Source of the DNA: Candidatus Gastranaerophilales bacterium
Lineage (GTDB): Bacteria > Cyanobacteriota > Vampirovibrionia > Gastranaerophilales > Gastranaerophilaceae
Reading direction: 5' to 3'
Length of the DNA stretch: 64,000 bases
Assembly (NCBI GenBank): GCA_944326485.1
Contig: CALVED010000008.1
Span: 1 to 64,000, forward strand
Below are positions 28,882-38,319 of the stretch, piece after piece (the first letter of the stretch is position 1; every line of letters starts with the position of its first letter). A program made the position numbers and the translations under genes. The notes beneath the pieces were generated by a model that saw only the letters and a program-made list of their open reading frames with translations, was not told where the DNA came from and made no database searches.

Positions 28882-29490
28882 ATGAAAGGTTGTTTAAGTT
28901 TAATTATTAAAATAATAGTTTTAGTTTTAGTCTTTTTTGGTTTAGTTCATTTAGGTGTGATTGACTATATAAAAGAAAAAATAGAACAAAGAGCAACAGT
29001 ATCTCAAGAACAAATGGTTGATAAAACAAAGGATGTTGTTGATTTATCTCAAATTGATGATGAGTATAGTATAGATAAAAATTTAAAGATTTTGAAAAAT
29101 AGAATGATAGTTGCAGAACATAATGCAACAGGTCAAAAAATGATAATAATAGAACCAAGAAAAGAAGATATCTTAACAAAGGAAGATATAAAAGATAAAG
29201 ACTTACAAAAAAAATTAGAAGATGCAATTAAAAAATATAAGTATCAGTTAGTAAAATTTGATAAAATAGAAGTTACAAAACAGGGTGAATTTGAGGGAAT
29301 AGGTCAAAAAATACCATATGCCAAAATTAATGTTGAGATTTCAAATCTTCCTGTAAAGGATATGGATGGTATTGTTGGTGTCGCAGAATTAGAAAACGGT
29401 AAAAATCTTATAATAATCTCTGTAAATGAGAAAGGTAAGTATTCTCAAATAATAACAGAGGCATTCTATAAGAAAGTAAAGAATGTATAA
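28882..29490 (+). CDS. Hypothetical membrane-anchored protein
   Basis: The product has 202 residues. One N-terminal hydrophobic segment (about residues 5-24, LSLIIKIIVLVLVFFGLVHL) anchors a Lys/Glu/Asp-rich domain that probably lies outside the cytoplasm. The C-terminal part looks beta-rich. AAAGGAG precedes the ATG. The last 8 bases overlap ribD, implying cotranscription. No family is recognised. Confidence 0.7.
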   Translation: MKGCLSLIIKIIVLVLVFFGLVHLGVIDYIKEKIEQRATVSQEQMVDKTKDVVDLSQIDDEYSIDKNLKILKNRMIVAEHNATGQKMIIIEPRKEDILTKEDIKDKDLQKKLEDAIKKYKYQLVKFDKIEVTKQGEFEGIGQKIPYAKINVEISNLPVKDMDGIVGVAELENGKNLIIISVNEKGKYSQIITEAFYKKVKNV

Positions 29491-30577
29491 TCAGTATAAA
29501 AGATTAATGCGAAGATGTATAAAGCTTGCAAAAAAAGGAGAAGGAAGAGTATCGCCTAATCCTTTAGTAGGTGCTGTAATTTTTGATGATGATTTTAATA
29601 TTATTTCAGAAGGTTATCACCAAAAGTATGGGGAAAATCATGCGGAGCGTAATGCTATATTAAAGACAAATGTTGATTTAAAAGGGAAATCAATAATAGT
29701 AAATTTAGAACCTTGTTCACATTATGGAAAAACTCCTCCTTGTGCTGATTTGATAATAGAAAAAGGAATAAAAAAAGTAATAATTGGAATGCTTGATCCT
29801 AATCCTATAGTTTGTGGAAATGGTGTAAAAAAACTAAAGGAAGCCGGTATTGAAGTAATTGTTGGAATACTTGAAAGAGAATGTAGAGAGCTTAATAAAT
29901 TCTTTTTAAAAGATTTTTTAGAGAAAAAACCATATATAACAATAAAGACAGCAACTACATTAGATGGTAAAATAGCGACAAAAACAGGCTCTTCCAAGTG
30001 GATAACTGATGAAGCTTCAAGATTAGAAGTTCAAAAATTAAGAAACAGATATGATGCAATTTTAACTTCATCTAAAACTGTGATAAAAGATAATCCTTCT
30101 TTAACGTGCAGAATAAAAAACGGAAGAAATCCTGTTCGAATAATACTAGATACAAATTTAACTACACCCGTTGATAGCAAGGTATATATAGATAATGCTA
30201 AAATTATTGTTGTAACAGGAGAAAATATTTCTGATGAAAAAATAAAAAAATATTCTGAAAATATAAAATTTATTAAATGCAAGTTAAAAAATGGACATAT
30301 AGATTTAAATATAGCAGTTAAACTAATTTATCAAGAAGGAATAAAGAGTATTTTAGTAGAGTCAGGTTCCATATTAAATAAAGCTTTTGTGGAAGAAAAT
30401 TTGGCTGATAATTTGATTCAATTTATAGCACCAAAAATTCTTGGCGATAAAGAAGGTGTAAGCTTTATAGAAGGTTTTGAAAGATTTAAGATATCAGAAT
30501 GTAACAATTTAAATATAACGTCGACGAAAAGGTTAAAAAACGATATAATGTTAATAGGTGATTTCACCTCAAAATGA
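29483..30577 (+). CDS. ribD: Riboflavin biosynthesis bifunctional deaminase/reductase
   Basis: RibD deaminates and then reduces the pyrimidine intermediate in riboflavin synthesis. The 364 residues have the N-terminal deaminase with zinc ligands H53 (in NHAERNAI), C78 and C87 (EPCSHYGKTPPCADL), and the C-terminal reductase domain (from about 145, KTATTLDGKIATKTGSSKWI). No other rib gene and no FMN riboswitch is near. It overlaps the preceding gene by 8 bases. Confidence 0.95.
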   Translation: MYNQYKRLMRRCIKLAKKGEGRVSPNPLVGAVIFDDDFNIISEGYHQKYGENHAERNAILKTNVDLKGKSIIVNLEPCSHYGKTPPCADLIIEKGIKKVIIGMLDPNPIVCGNGVKKLKEAGIEVIVGILERECRELNKFFLKDFLEKKPYITIKTATTLDGKIATKTGSSKWITDEASRLEVQKLRNRYDAILTSSKTVIKDNPSLTCRIKNGRNPVRIILDTNLTTPVDSKVYIDNAKIIVVTGENISDEKIKKYSENIKFIKCKLKNGHIDLNIAVKLIYQEGIKSILVESGSILNKAFVEENLADNLIQFIAPKILGDKEGVSFIEGFERFKISECNNLNITSTKRLKNDIMLIGDFTSK

Positions 30578-30615
30578 TAAGAAAGTAAAATTATGCGGTT
30601 CTTAAAAGGAGGTTT

Positions 30616-30930
30616 ATGATTCAACCTGTTTCAAATATGAGATCTTCTATTAGTTTTAAAAAAACAAATAATCAAAATATTAAAAAAGAAAAAAATAATT
30701 CAAAATTAAAGAAATATTCTGACAGTTTTATAAAACATTCAACAGAGTCTGCGCCAATGCTTTTAGGGCTAACCGCAATATGGTCATTATTAGATAGTTC
30801 AGGCAGAAATATACCGGTGAAAAAATCTATAATGAATAATCTTACAGGTTTCTTTCTTCCAGTACTCGTTTTCTCATCGGCTATACTTTCAATAATTGAA
30901 AATAGACAAACAAATAAGAATAAAAATTAA
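30616..30930 (+). CDS. Small membrane protein with SISFK signature
   Basis: The product has 104 residues. A strong AAAGGAGG site seven bases before the ATG supports the start. SSISFKK (residues 10-16) is another instance of the short N-terminal signature. Two hydrophobic segments (MLLGLTAIWSLLDS near 52-65 and GFFLPVLVFSSAILSII near 80-97) lie between basic ends. No family is recognised. It follows ribD by 38 bases. Confidence 0.65.
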   Translation: MIQPVSNMRSSISFKKTNNQNIKKEKNNSKLKKYSDSFIKHSTESAPMLLGLTAIWSLLDSSGRNIPVKKSIMNNLTGFFLPVLVFSSAILSIIENRQTNKNKN

Positions 30931-30961
30931 ATAAAAAATATTTTTATAATATAATTACAAT

Positions 30962-32563
30962 ATGGCACAAGATATAGCAGAACAAATATATAATTTACAG
31001 AGAAATGTATTAGAACTTCATAATTTATTTGATTTAAATATGGTAGCGAATCAATCACGTTCTATTGAAGATTTGCTGTCAAAAGTATCATTTCTTATAA
31101 AATCATCATTAAATCTTACTAATATAAGGTTTTTTGTTAACAATAATGGAATATTTCAAACTAAAAATATAGCATCAGGGAGTGATTTAGACTTTGAATT
31201 TAATGGTGATAATGCTCCTTTTCTTCAAAGTCAAAATGAAGAAATAATAAAGATTATAAATCAAGATGGAAGTTATATATATAAAGCATTTTGGACGGCA
31301 TATAGACTTCAGGAACTTCAATGCGAATATATAAAAGTATTTTATAATGATGATAATCCGTTTTGTGTTGCTTTTATAGGAAAGAAAGAAGATAATGCAG
31401 AATTTAGTGAAGAAGATATGAAATATCTTAATCAAATTTTTAACTGTATAGATCCTATTTTAAGAAAATTTATAAAAAACAAAGAACAAGAAGCAAAAAT
31501 AATGGATTTAAATAAAACACTTCATAATTTATCCATTTTATATAATATTTCTCAGGCTGTAAATTTTATAGATGATTTAAAAAGGTTAATAAGTGTAATA
31601 TTAGATAAAGCAATTGATACAGTAAATGCAGAAAAAGGTTCATTAATGCTTTATGATCAATCAGATAATACTTTGCAAGTAAAAGTAGTATATGGTTTAA
31701 AAGACAAAAAGCATGAAGATGATATAAATAATGGGCTTGTTGAGTGTCAAAAAATACAACCTGATGTAGGAATTGCAGGAAAAGTATATACCGAGAAACG
31801 TTCAATCATAACAAATCTTGGCGGGAAAGATCCGAGGTTTAATCAATTTAATGGTGATAATAATGTTTCTTCCTTAATATGTGTTCCATTAATAGCTAAA
31901 GGTGAATGCATAGGAATTATAAATATAACTAACAAAAAAAATGGTAAGTTATTTAATAAAAAAGATTTAGAGTTTATAGAAGCATTGGCAAATCAAGCTG
32001 CAATTGCAGTAGATAATGCACAATTATATGAGCTTGCAACAAAAGATGGTTTGACAAAATTATATATTCATAGACATTTTTATTTTTTATTAGAGTCAGA
32101 AATAAAGAGAGTTCAAAGATATCATCACGTATTATCGTTAATAATGCTTGATATAGATGATTTTAAGAAGGTCAACGATACATATGGTCATTTAGTTGGT
32201 GATATGGTTTTAAAGGAAATAGCAACAACTATACAAAAGACAATTAGGCACGTTGATATACCTGCAAGATATGGCGGTGAAGAGTTTACAATAATACTTC
32301 CGGAAACAGCTGCAATTAATGCTGTTACAATAGCTGAAAGGTTAAGACAAAAAATAGGTGAGATAGCAGTACAAGTAGATGAAAATACAATAATAAGACC
32401 TACGGTAAGTATTGGAATAGCAGAGTATCCAAATGCTGCAGATAATATAAAAGATTTAATTGATTTTGCAGATAAAGCCTTATATATGTCAAAAGAAAAT
32501 GGAAAGAATTGTATACATTTATATTTTGACGGACAATATACAAGATATAATAATATGAAATAG
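30962..32563 (+). CDS. GAF-GGDEF diguanylate cyclase
   Basis: The product has 533 residues and makes cyclic di-GMP from two GTP. A GAF-like N-terminal domain (about 20-165) is followed by a second clear GAF domain (about 190-355) and a GGDEF domain (about 370-530). The active-site loop is GGEEF at 438-442, and an inhibitory I-site RHVD (429-432) lies five residues upstream, so product feedback is expected. No membrane segment is present; the ligand of the GAF domains is unknown. A TATAAT at 30945-30950 lies only 11 bases before the ATG and no ribosome site is visible, so the transcript may be leaderless. Confidence 0.92.
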   Translation: MAQDIAEQIYNLQRNVLELHNLFDLNMVANQSRSIEDLLSKVSFLIKSSLNLTNIRFFVNNNGIFQTKNIASGSDLDFEFNGDNAPFLQSQNEEIIKIINQDGSYIYKAFWTAYRLQELQCEYIKVFYNDDNPFCVAFIGKKEDNAEFSEEDMKYLNQIFNCIDPILRKFIKNKEQEAKIMDLNKTLHNLSILYNISQAVNFIDDLKRLISVILDKAIDTVNAEKGSLMLYDQSDNTLQVKVVYGLKDKKHEDDINNGLVECQKIQPDVGIAGKVYTEKRSIITNLGGKDPRFNQFNGDNNVSSLICVPLIAKGECIGIINITNKKNGKLFNKKDLEFIEALANQAAIAVDNAQLYELATKDGLTKLYIHRHFYFLLESEIKRVQRYHHVLSLIMLDIDDFKKVNDTYGHLVGDMVLKEIATTIQKTIRHVDIPARYGGEEFTIILPETAAINAVTIAERLRQKIGEIAVQVDENTIIRPTVSIGIAEYPNAADNIKDLIDFADKALYMSKENGKNCIHLYFDGQYTRYNNMK

Positions 32564-32693
32564 GTATAGTTATTAGAGATAAAAATAATTTATTTGTAAA
32601 TAATCATAAACATTTATTGCATGTAAATAATCTTAATAACATGATTGCAATATAATTGAATTGTAAGTGTAAACATAAAAAAGGTAAAAAATA

Positions 32694-33176
32694 TTGAAGA
32701 CGGCAATATATCCCGGTAGCTTTGATCCAATAACTAAAGGGCATTTGGACGTTCTTGAAAGAGCAGCAGATATTTTTGATAAAGTAATAATAGTGGTATC
32801 TGTAAATGTAAATAAAAAGAGTTTTTTACCTTTAGAAGATCGTTTAATGCTTATCAAAGAGTCTTGTAAAAACCTAAAAAATGTCGAAGTAGAAAGTTTT
32901 GACGGATTAACAATAGAATTTGCCAAACAGAAAAAAGCAAATGTGTTAATAAGAGGGTTAAGGGCTGTATCGGATTTCGAATATGAAATGCAGTTGTCAC
33001 AAGCAAATAGTGCATTATGTTCAGATATATATACTGTATTTTTAATAACAAAACCGAAATATAATTTCATATCATCAGGTACAGTAAGAGAAATAGCACA
33101 AATGAAAGGTGATATATCAAAATTTGTACCGGAACCAGTGGCAAAATACTTAGAAAAAAAATATACGAAAGGTTAA
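32694..33176 (+). CDS. coaD: Phosphopantetheine adenylyltransferase
   Basis: CoaD makes dephospho-CoA from phosphopantetheine and ATP. The 160 residues include the nucleotidyltransferase signature in GSFDPITKGHLDVLERA and the SSGTVREIA motif. The start is a TTG: the protein then begins (M)KTAIYPGSFDP as in the family, with AAAGGT upstream. The next gene begins four bases after the stop. Confidence 0.96.
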   Translation: MKTAIYPGSFDPITKGHLDVLERAADIFDKVIIVVSVNVNKKSFLPLEDRLMLIKESCKNLKNVEVESFDGLTIEFAKQKKANVLIRGLRAVSDFEYEMQLSQANSALCSDIYTVFLITKPKYNFISSGTVREIAQMKGDISKFVPEPVAKYLEKKYTKG

Positions 33177-33180
33177 AATT

Positions 33181-33750
33181 ATGACAGAACTAAGAGTAAG
33201 TCATTTAATAGATGAAGCAGATGAGATGCTTGATAATAAGTTCCATGTTGGAAGTTATTGTTTGTTTATGAATACAGATGATATACAAGATATATTAAGT
33301 AAAATAAGAGCAATTTTGCCGGAAGAAATAAAAACTGCAGAGATGATTCTAAAAAGAAGAGATGACATATATATGGAAGCTCAAAGCAGGGCTGACAGGA
33401 TAATAAGTGAAGCCCAAAATACTGCAGCAAATATATTGAGTGAATCTGAATTAATAAGAGCTGTAAGAGAAAAGGCAGCAAAAATACAAGAACAAGTAAA
33501 AGAGAGCTGCGAAGAAATGAAAAATAAAGCGACAGAAGAAGCTGAAAATATAAGAAGAACTGCATTAAAGGAAGCTATGGAAACAAGAGAAGGTGCTCAA
33601 TCATATGCTGAAGAGGTTCTTAATAATTTAGACAGAAATATAGAAGAAATCCATAGAATAGTAAAAAATGGTCAAGATTATTTAACTTCACAAAAAGGCA
33701 GAAGAAGAGAAACGGCGAATCGCGAATCAGCAAAGGTATATGCTGAATAA
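33181..33750 (+). CDS. Coiled-coil protein, DivIVA / ATP-synthase b-like
   Basis: The product has 189 residues. From about residue 55 it is one long charged helix rich in Glu, Ala, Lys and Arg with heptad character (EAENIRRTALKEAMETRE), and the N-terminus (RVSHLIDEADEMLDNKF) forms a short separate segment. There is no membrane segment. Automatic annotation often calls such proteins F0 subunit b-like or DivIVA-like because of the coil, but neither is demonstrated. It sits between coaD and dnaB with gaps of 4 and 11 bases. Confidence 0.6.
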   Translation: MTELRVSHLIDEADEMLDNKFHVGSYCLFMNTDDIQDILSKIRAILPEEIKTAEMILKRRDDIYMEAQSRADRIISEAQNTAANILSESELIRAVREKAAKIQEQVKESCEEMKNKATEEAENIRRTALKEAMETREGAQSYAEEVLNNLDRNIEEIHRIVKNGQDYLTSQKGRRRETANRESAKVYAE

Positions 33751-33761
33751 AAATAAGTGGA

Positions 33762-35150
33762 ATGGTTAAAAATAATGGAGGAATTTTGGCTAATAAGGTT
33801 ACAAGTCAGCCAAATAGTGCAGTATTAAAGTTATTGCCACAGAGCGTTGAGGCAGAAGAAGCAGTATTAGGTGCGATATTAGTTAATCCTGTTTCTTTAG
33901 GTAGAATAGTTGAATATATAAAACCGGAAAGTTTTTATAAACCTGCTCATAGATTAATATATGAAACAATGCTTGAATTGTTTAAAAAGAATGAGCCGAT
34001 AGATATTGTTACTGTTTCAGAAAGTTTAAGAAATGAAGAAAAATTAGAAGATGCAGGCGGAAGAGCATATATAAATGATTTAGCTTTAAATGTTGTTACA
34101 ACGGCAAATATAGAATTTTACGCCAAGATTATACAAGAGAAAGAAATAAAAAGGGCATTAATAAATGCAGGTTCTGAGATTGTTTCTATGTCATATGAAA
34201 ATGAAGAAACTGATATTGTTTTAGATAATGCACAAAAATTGATATTTAATATAGCCGCTCAAAAGGATTCAAGTGATTTAGTTCCCATTCAAGATTTAGT
34301 AGTTTCAAGTTATGAACAAATAGAATTTAGATATAATAATAAAGATGATTTAGTTGGAGTTACAACAGGTTTTTATGATTTGGATGCATTAACGTCAGGA
34401 CTTCAAAAATCGGACTTAATAATATTGGCAGCTCGTCCTTCAATGGGTAAAACAGCTTTTGCGCTTAATTTGGCACAGAATGTTGCGTTGAAAGCCAAAA
34501 AAGGTGTTGCAATATTTTCATTAGAAATGCCTAAACAACAACTTGTTAAAAGAATGTTATGTTCAGAAGCTGAAGTAGATACTCAAAGAATAACATCCGG
34601 TCATATGCAACCAAAGGATTGGGAAAAGTTAATGGATGCAATGACAAAATTTGCAGACGCTCATATATATATTGATGATACATCAGGAATAACAGCAACC
34701 GATATAAAAGCAAAATGCAGAAGATTAATGCTTGAGGAAAAAGATTTGGGCTTAGTGGTTATAGACTACTTGCAGTTAATGGAAGGCGGGGGAAATCCAA
34801 ATGACAGAAATCAACAGATTTCGGCTATATCTCGTTCATTAAAAGGTCTTGCGAGAGAACTTGATGTTCCTATAATAGCACTTTCTCAGCTTTCAAGAGG
34901 TGTTGAAGCAAGAAATGATAAGCGTCCAATGTTGTCTGATTTAAGGGATTCTGGTGCTATAGAACAGGATGCGGATATTGTAATGTTTATATATAGAGAT
35001 GAATATTATAATAGAGAAGATGTTGAAAATAAAGGTAAAGCAGAAATAATAATTGCAAAACACAGGAATGGTCCGGTCGGAAATATTAATTTGTTATTCC
35101 AATCCAATATAACGAAATTTAAAAATCCAACAAAAACCAATGAATTTTAG
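33762..35150 (+). CDS. dnaB: Replicative DNA helicase DnaB
   Basis: DnaB is the hexameric helicase that unwinds DNA at the fork. The 462 residues have the N-terminal primase-interacting domain (LLPQSVEAEEAVLGAILVNP), a linker, and a RecA-type core with Walker A ARPSMGKTA and the arginine-finger region near the C-terminus; no intein is present. The start is uncertain: an ATG at 33762 has a weak site, while an in-frame TTG at 33786 has GGAGG four bases upstream and removes eight residues. Confidence 0.95.
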   Translation: MVKNNGGILANKVTSQPNSAVLKLLPQSVEAEEAVLGAILVNPVSLGRIVEYIKPESFYKPAHRLIYETMLELFKKNEPIDIVTVSESLRNEEKLEDAGGRAYINDLALNVVTTANIEFYAKIIQEKEIKRALINAGSEIVSMSYENEETDIVLDNAQKLIFNIAAQKDSSDLVPIQDLVVSSYEQIEFRYNNKDDLVGVTTGFYDLDALTSGLQKSDLIILAARPSMGKTAFALNLAQNVALKAKKGVAIFSLEMPKQQLVKRMLCSEAEVDTQRITSGHMQPKDWEKLMDAMTKFADAHIYIDDTSGITATDIKAKCRRLMLEEKDLGLVVIDYLQLMEGGGNPNDRNQQISAISRSLKGLARELDVPIIALSQLSRGVEARNDKRPMLSDLRDSGAIEQDADIVMFIYRDEYYNREDVENKGKAEIIIAKHRNGPVGNINLLFQSNITKFKNPTKTNEF

Positions 35151-35155
35151 ACAAA

Positions 35156-35386
35156 TTAAGCTTCAATAAAAAGTCTTCTGCCTACAATATTAGGTTTTCC
35201 GTTATAATAACCTGCAAAATATCCCCCTCTAACTGGTTTATTTACTGCATAGTTATTTCTTGATGAAGTTTGTACAAATGGATTTTCAAATGGATTATAG
35301 CCTGTAGATTCTTTATAAGTATTTGTTTGAACACTTGCCGGTGTATAAAATACTTGAGATATTATATTTTTCAGACTATTAATCAT
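35156..35386 (-). CDS. Small hypothetical protein
   Basis: The product has 76 residues, with no recognised family, signal peptide or membrane segment. It is rich in Asn, Tyr, Gly and Pro (YNPFENPFVQTSSRNNY), so probably disordered. AAAGGGA eight bases before the ATG supports translation. It converges on dnaB with five bases between stops. Confidence 0.5.
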   Translation of the reverse strand: MINSLKNIISQVFYTPASVQTNTYKESTGYNPFENPFVQTSSRNNYAVNKPVRGGYFAGYYNGKPNIVGRRLFIEA

Positions 35387-35963
35387 ATCAAAATCCCTTT
35401 ACTTAAATTATATTTATAATAATTAAAAAGCTTTTGTCATTATTATAAGCTGAAATTATTAAAAATTTTTAATAATTAGAAAAAATCATTTATTTGTATG
35501 AATTTGTTATCAATATTAATTTACATGAGTTTAAGAGCTATTATTTTAGGGAATATCAAACATATATTATTAATATGTAAATAAAGAATTATAGTAATAA
35601 ATAAAAAGAACATATATATTTATAGCAATTGATAGAAAATTGGCTGGATTTTTCTACAACCAGATAGAAATAAAATTATGTAAATATGTCTATGTATATA
35701 TTGATAATTATTTATACTAAATAAACTTTATTTATATAAAATTAATAAAAGATAATTAGTATAAAAAATAAGAATTGTAGAAAATAGGAATTTGAATATA
35801 AGTACTAAAACAAATAAAGCTAGTAAATTTGTGCAATACAGAATAGTTGTACAATACAGCCTTTTGTTAAAAAATGTAACCACTTGACTGATTGTTAACA
35901 AAAGTATATAATTGTTTGGTATTTGGATACAAGTTTCGAAAAAGACGAAAGGTAAAGAAAATT
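35387..35963. other. 577-base AT-rich intergenic region
   Basis: No gene is visible. A perfect 24-bp AT palindrome lies at 35454-35477 (centre at 35465/35466). CAATACAG occurs twice, at 35834 and 35852. No DnaA-box-like sequence was seen. The last part holds the promoter and leader of the pilin-like gene. Confidence 0.6.
35884..35912 (+). promoter_or_regulatory. Sigma70-type promoter of the pilin-like gene
   Basis: TTGACT at 35884-35889 and a perfect TATAAT at 35907-35912 are separated by 17 bases. Predicted transcription begins near 35919, about 45 bases before the ATG. The leader contains a small TTTCG/CGAAA hairpin (about 35934-35950). Confidence 0.85.
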
Positions 35964-36584
35964 ATGAAAAAATTAGGTTTCACTTTGGCCGAAGTTTTAA
36001 TTACTTTGGTTATTATCGGTGTAATCGCAGCTATGACAGTTCCTACATTAATGAACAACACTAATGCACAAGAATTTCGTTCTGCATTAAAGAAAGCCAT
36101 TTCAGCAACAAACCAAGCATTAACACTTCATTATGCATTAGAAGGTCTATCAGCACAAGATTATACTCAAGCATCAGATTTAGTTGATGATGTATTTAAG
36201 ACAAGAATGAGTGTTATTGAAGGTTCAACTGCATTCACAAATACAGGTGTTTGTAGTGGTACAGTATTTACTACAGCAGATGGTATGATGTATTGTGTTA
36301 CAAACTATTCTTCTGCAAACAATGACTCAGAAACAGGTGCATGTGATGCATACAACTTAAATCCTTGTGCAACAGCTGCTACTGCTCCAAACTTATGGAT
36401 TGACGTAAATGGTGCTAAAAAACCAAACACTGTAACAACTTCATCAAAGAGACCAAAAGATATTTATCAAGCAATGATTTACTCTCAAAAAGTTGTACCT
36501 TATGGTGCACCAACTCAAGAAGTAATGTTTGAACGTGGTGTATCTGGCGGTTCTGATATTTCTGCAGCAACTACAGCTGGTTAA
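35964..36584 (+). CDS. Type IV pilin-like protein (prepilin)
   Basis: The product has 206 residues from the ATG at 35964; the frame is open further 5' but the prepilin leader defines this start. The N-terminus MKKLGFTLAEVLITLVIIG is a classic prepilin: short basic leader, cleavage expected after G5, then F1 and E5 of the mature protein and a hydrophobic helix. The globular part is Thr/Ala-rich with a few Cys (CSG, YC, ACDAYNLNPC) that could form disulfides. It is likely exported and assembled by a type II/IV-type machine; whether it forms a pilus or a pseudopilus is not clear. It has its own promoter and terminator, so it is monocistronic. Confidence 0.88.
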   Translation: MKKLGFTLAEVLITLVIIGVIAAMTVPTLMNNTNAQEFRSALKKAISATNQALTLHYALEGLSAQDYTQASDLVDDVFKTRMSVIEGSTAFTNTGVCSGTVFTTADGMMYCVTNYSSANNDSETGACDAYNLNPCATAATAPNLWIDVNGAKKPNTVTTSSKRPKDIYQAMIYSQKVVPYGAPTQEVMFERGVSGGSDISAATTAG

Positions 36585-36603
36585 TATATTAGAATAGTTA
36601 TAT

Positions 36604-36636
36604 AAAAAACGGAGTATAAAGTATACTCCGTTTTTT
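36604..36636 (+). terminator. Strong terminator after the pilin-like gene
   Basis: A 15-bp stem (36604-36618 with 36622-36636, core ACGGAGTATA/TATACTCCGT) has a 3-base loop and its 3' arm ends in a run of six T. The flanking A and T tracts would let it act in both directions. Confidence 0.92.
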
Positions 36637-36680
36637 ATTTTCTTAAATTTGTTTTAGAATAAATCTACAACAAGCTTAAA

Positions 36681-36716
36681 TTGTCCGAGAGAAAATTCAC
36701 GATACTATATTAATTT
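36681..36716 (+). repeat. Dispersed repeat copy A (both halves fused)
   Basis: The left half TTGTCCGAGAGAAAATTCAC runs straight into GATACTATATTAATTTA, so both parts of the repeat family are joined at a shared GATA. The right end touches the gatB stop codon. See copies at 40086, 41475, 46898, 48192, 51445 and 55658. Confidence 0.6.
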
Positions 36717-38175
36717 ATTTATCTAAAGCTTCTTTAAGCAGTTTATTTAATAATTGAGGGTTAGCTCTGCCTTTTGTTTCTTTCATAACTTGACCAACAA
36801 AGAAACCAAATAATTTATCTCTTCCATTTTTGTAAAGCTCAACTTGAGAAGGATTAGCATCAACAACTTTTTGACAAATTTCTTTTAAAGCTCCTTCGTC
36901 AGAAATAACACTTAACCCTTGTTTTTCAACAATAGCTTTAGCACTTCCGCCTTCTTTTAACAGAGTTATAATTATTTGTTTTCCTATATTATTAGAAATA
37001 GCACCTGATGTAACCATATTAATTAATTCGGCAAAAGATTCAACAGTTAGTTTAGTTTCTTCAATTGTAACCTTTTCTTCTTTCAAGAAAGCTGCAATTT
37101 CTTTCATTAAGAAGTTATTAGCAACTTTAGGGTCAGCTCCTAAGTTAACTGCTTTATCATAGAATAAAGCTATATCCATTTGTTCAACCAAAACATTTGC
37201 ATCGTATGGAGTTAAGCCGTATGAAATATATCTTTGACGTCTTTGCTGAGGAAGTTCCGGCATTTTAGCTGCTATTTCTTCAACCCATTGTCTTGATATT
37301 TCAAGCGGCATTAAATCAGGATCCGGGAAATATCTATAATCATGTGCATCTTCTTTTCCTCTCATAGATTTAGTAATGCCTTGATTATCATCCCAGAGTC
37401 TTGTTTCTTGAACCACTTCTTCACCTGATTCAACAATATCAATTTGCCTGTCTATTTCATATTCAATAGCTCTTTGAAGTGCTCTGAAGCTGTTAACATT
37501 TTTAATTTCAGCCCTTGTCCCGAATTCTTTTTGACCTATTGGTCTAACAGAGATATTAGCATCGCATCTCATAGAGCCTTCTTCTAAATTGCCGTCACAT
37601 ACGCCAATATATCTTAAAGTAGTTCTTAATTCTTCCATATAGGCTCTTGCTTCATCAGATGAACGCATATCAGGTTCAGAAACTATTTCTAAAAGCGGAG
37701 TACCGGCTCTATTTAAGTCAACTAAAGAATAGCTTGAACCTGCAATACCTGATGAACCCATATGAACAAGTTTTCCTGCATCTTCTTCTAAATGAGCTCT
37801 TGTAATACCGATTCTTTTACCTCCAATATCAATATGGCCGTTAATACATATTGGTTGGTCATACTGTGATATTTGATAACCTTTTGGCAAGTCAGGATAG
37901 AAATATTGTTTTCTGTCAAATTTACAATATTGAGGAATTGTACAATTTAGTGCCAGTCCTGTTAAAATTCCCATATTAACACATTCTTTATTTAATACTG
38001 GCAATACTCCGGGCATACCAAGAGTTATAGGGCTAACCTGTGTATTTTGTTCATTACCGAATTCAGTTGAATCACACGCAAATATTTTTGATTTTGTTTT
38101 TAGTTGAGCGTGAACTTCTAAACCTATTACTACTTCATATTTTTTTCTTAATTCTTCAATTGTTGCAGTTGACAT
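36715..38175 (-). CDS. gatB: Asp/Glu-tRNA(Asn/Gln) amidotransferase subunit B
   Basis: GatB, with GatA and GatC, amidates mischarged Glu-tRNA(Gln) or Asp-tRNA(Asn). The 486 residues show the catalytic cradle (VIGLEVHAQLKTKSKIFAC; YFYPDLPKGYQISQYDQP; RTGTPLLEIVSEPDMRSS reads here as RAGTPLLEIVSEPDMRSS) and the C-terminal YqeY-like tRNA-binding helical domain. gatA and gatC are not in the window. The start has GAGGT upstream. Confidence 0.96.
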   Translation of the reverse strand: MSTATIEELRKKYEVVIGLEVHAQLKTKSKIFACDSTEFGNEQNTQVSPITLGMPGVLPVLNKECVNMGILTGLALNCTIPQYCKFDRKQYFYPDLPKGYQISQYDQPICINGHIDIGGKRIGITRAHLEEDAGKLVHMGSSGIAGSSYSLVDLNRAGTPLLEIVSEPDMRSSDEARAYMEELRTTLRYIGVCDGNLEEGSMRCDANISVRPIGQKEFGTRAEIKNVNSFRALQRAIEYEIDRQIDIVESGEEVVQETRLWDDNQGITKSMRGKEDAHDYRYFPDPDLMPLEISRQWVEEIAAKMPELPQQRRQRYISYGLTPYDANVLVEQMDIALFYDKAVNLGADPKVANNFLMKEIAAFLKEEKVTIEETKLTVESFAELINMVTSGAISNNIGKQIIITLLKEGGSAKAIVEKQGLSVISDEGALKEICQKVVDANPSQVELYKNGRDKLFGFFVGQVMKETKGRANPQLLNKLLKEALDK

Positions 38176-38319
38176 CTTAAAACCTCTATTTATCCCTTTT
38201 TCAGTTAAAATAATATCATGAATAAATAAATAAAAACATTATGAAATTATAAAGGTTAATAATAATTAAATATGTTTTGAAATACTTTTGCTATATAGTA
38301 AAATATTTAATAGGTGGAT

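Noticed and set aside
32633-33070. 145-codon open frame on the minus strand antisense to coaD
   Set aside because: coaD has clear family motifs on the plus strand; the antisense frame has no recognisable domain and no ribosome site of note.
35454-35477. 24-bp AT palindrome as a replication origin
   Set aside because: No DnaA-box-like sequences or dnaA gene are near; palindromes of A/T arise easily at this composition.
38314-38319. GTG start for the exported protein gene
   Set aside because: The ribosome site AGGTGG overlaps this GTG, so the ATG at 38320 is the better start.
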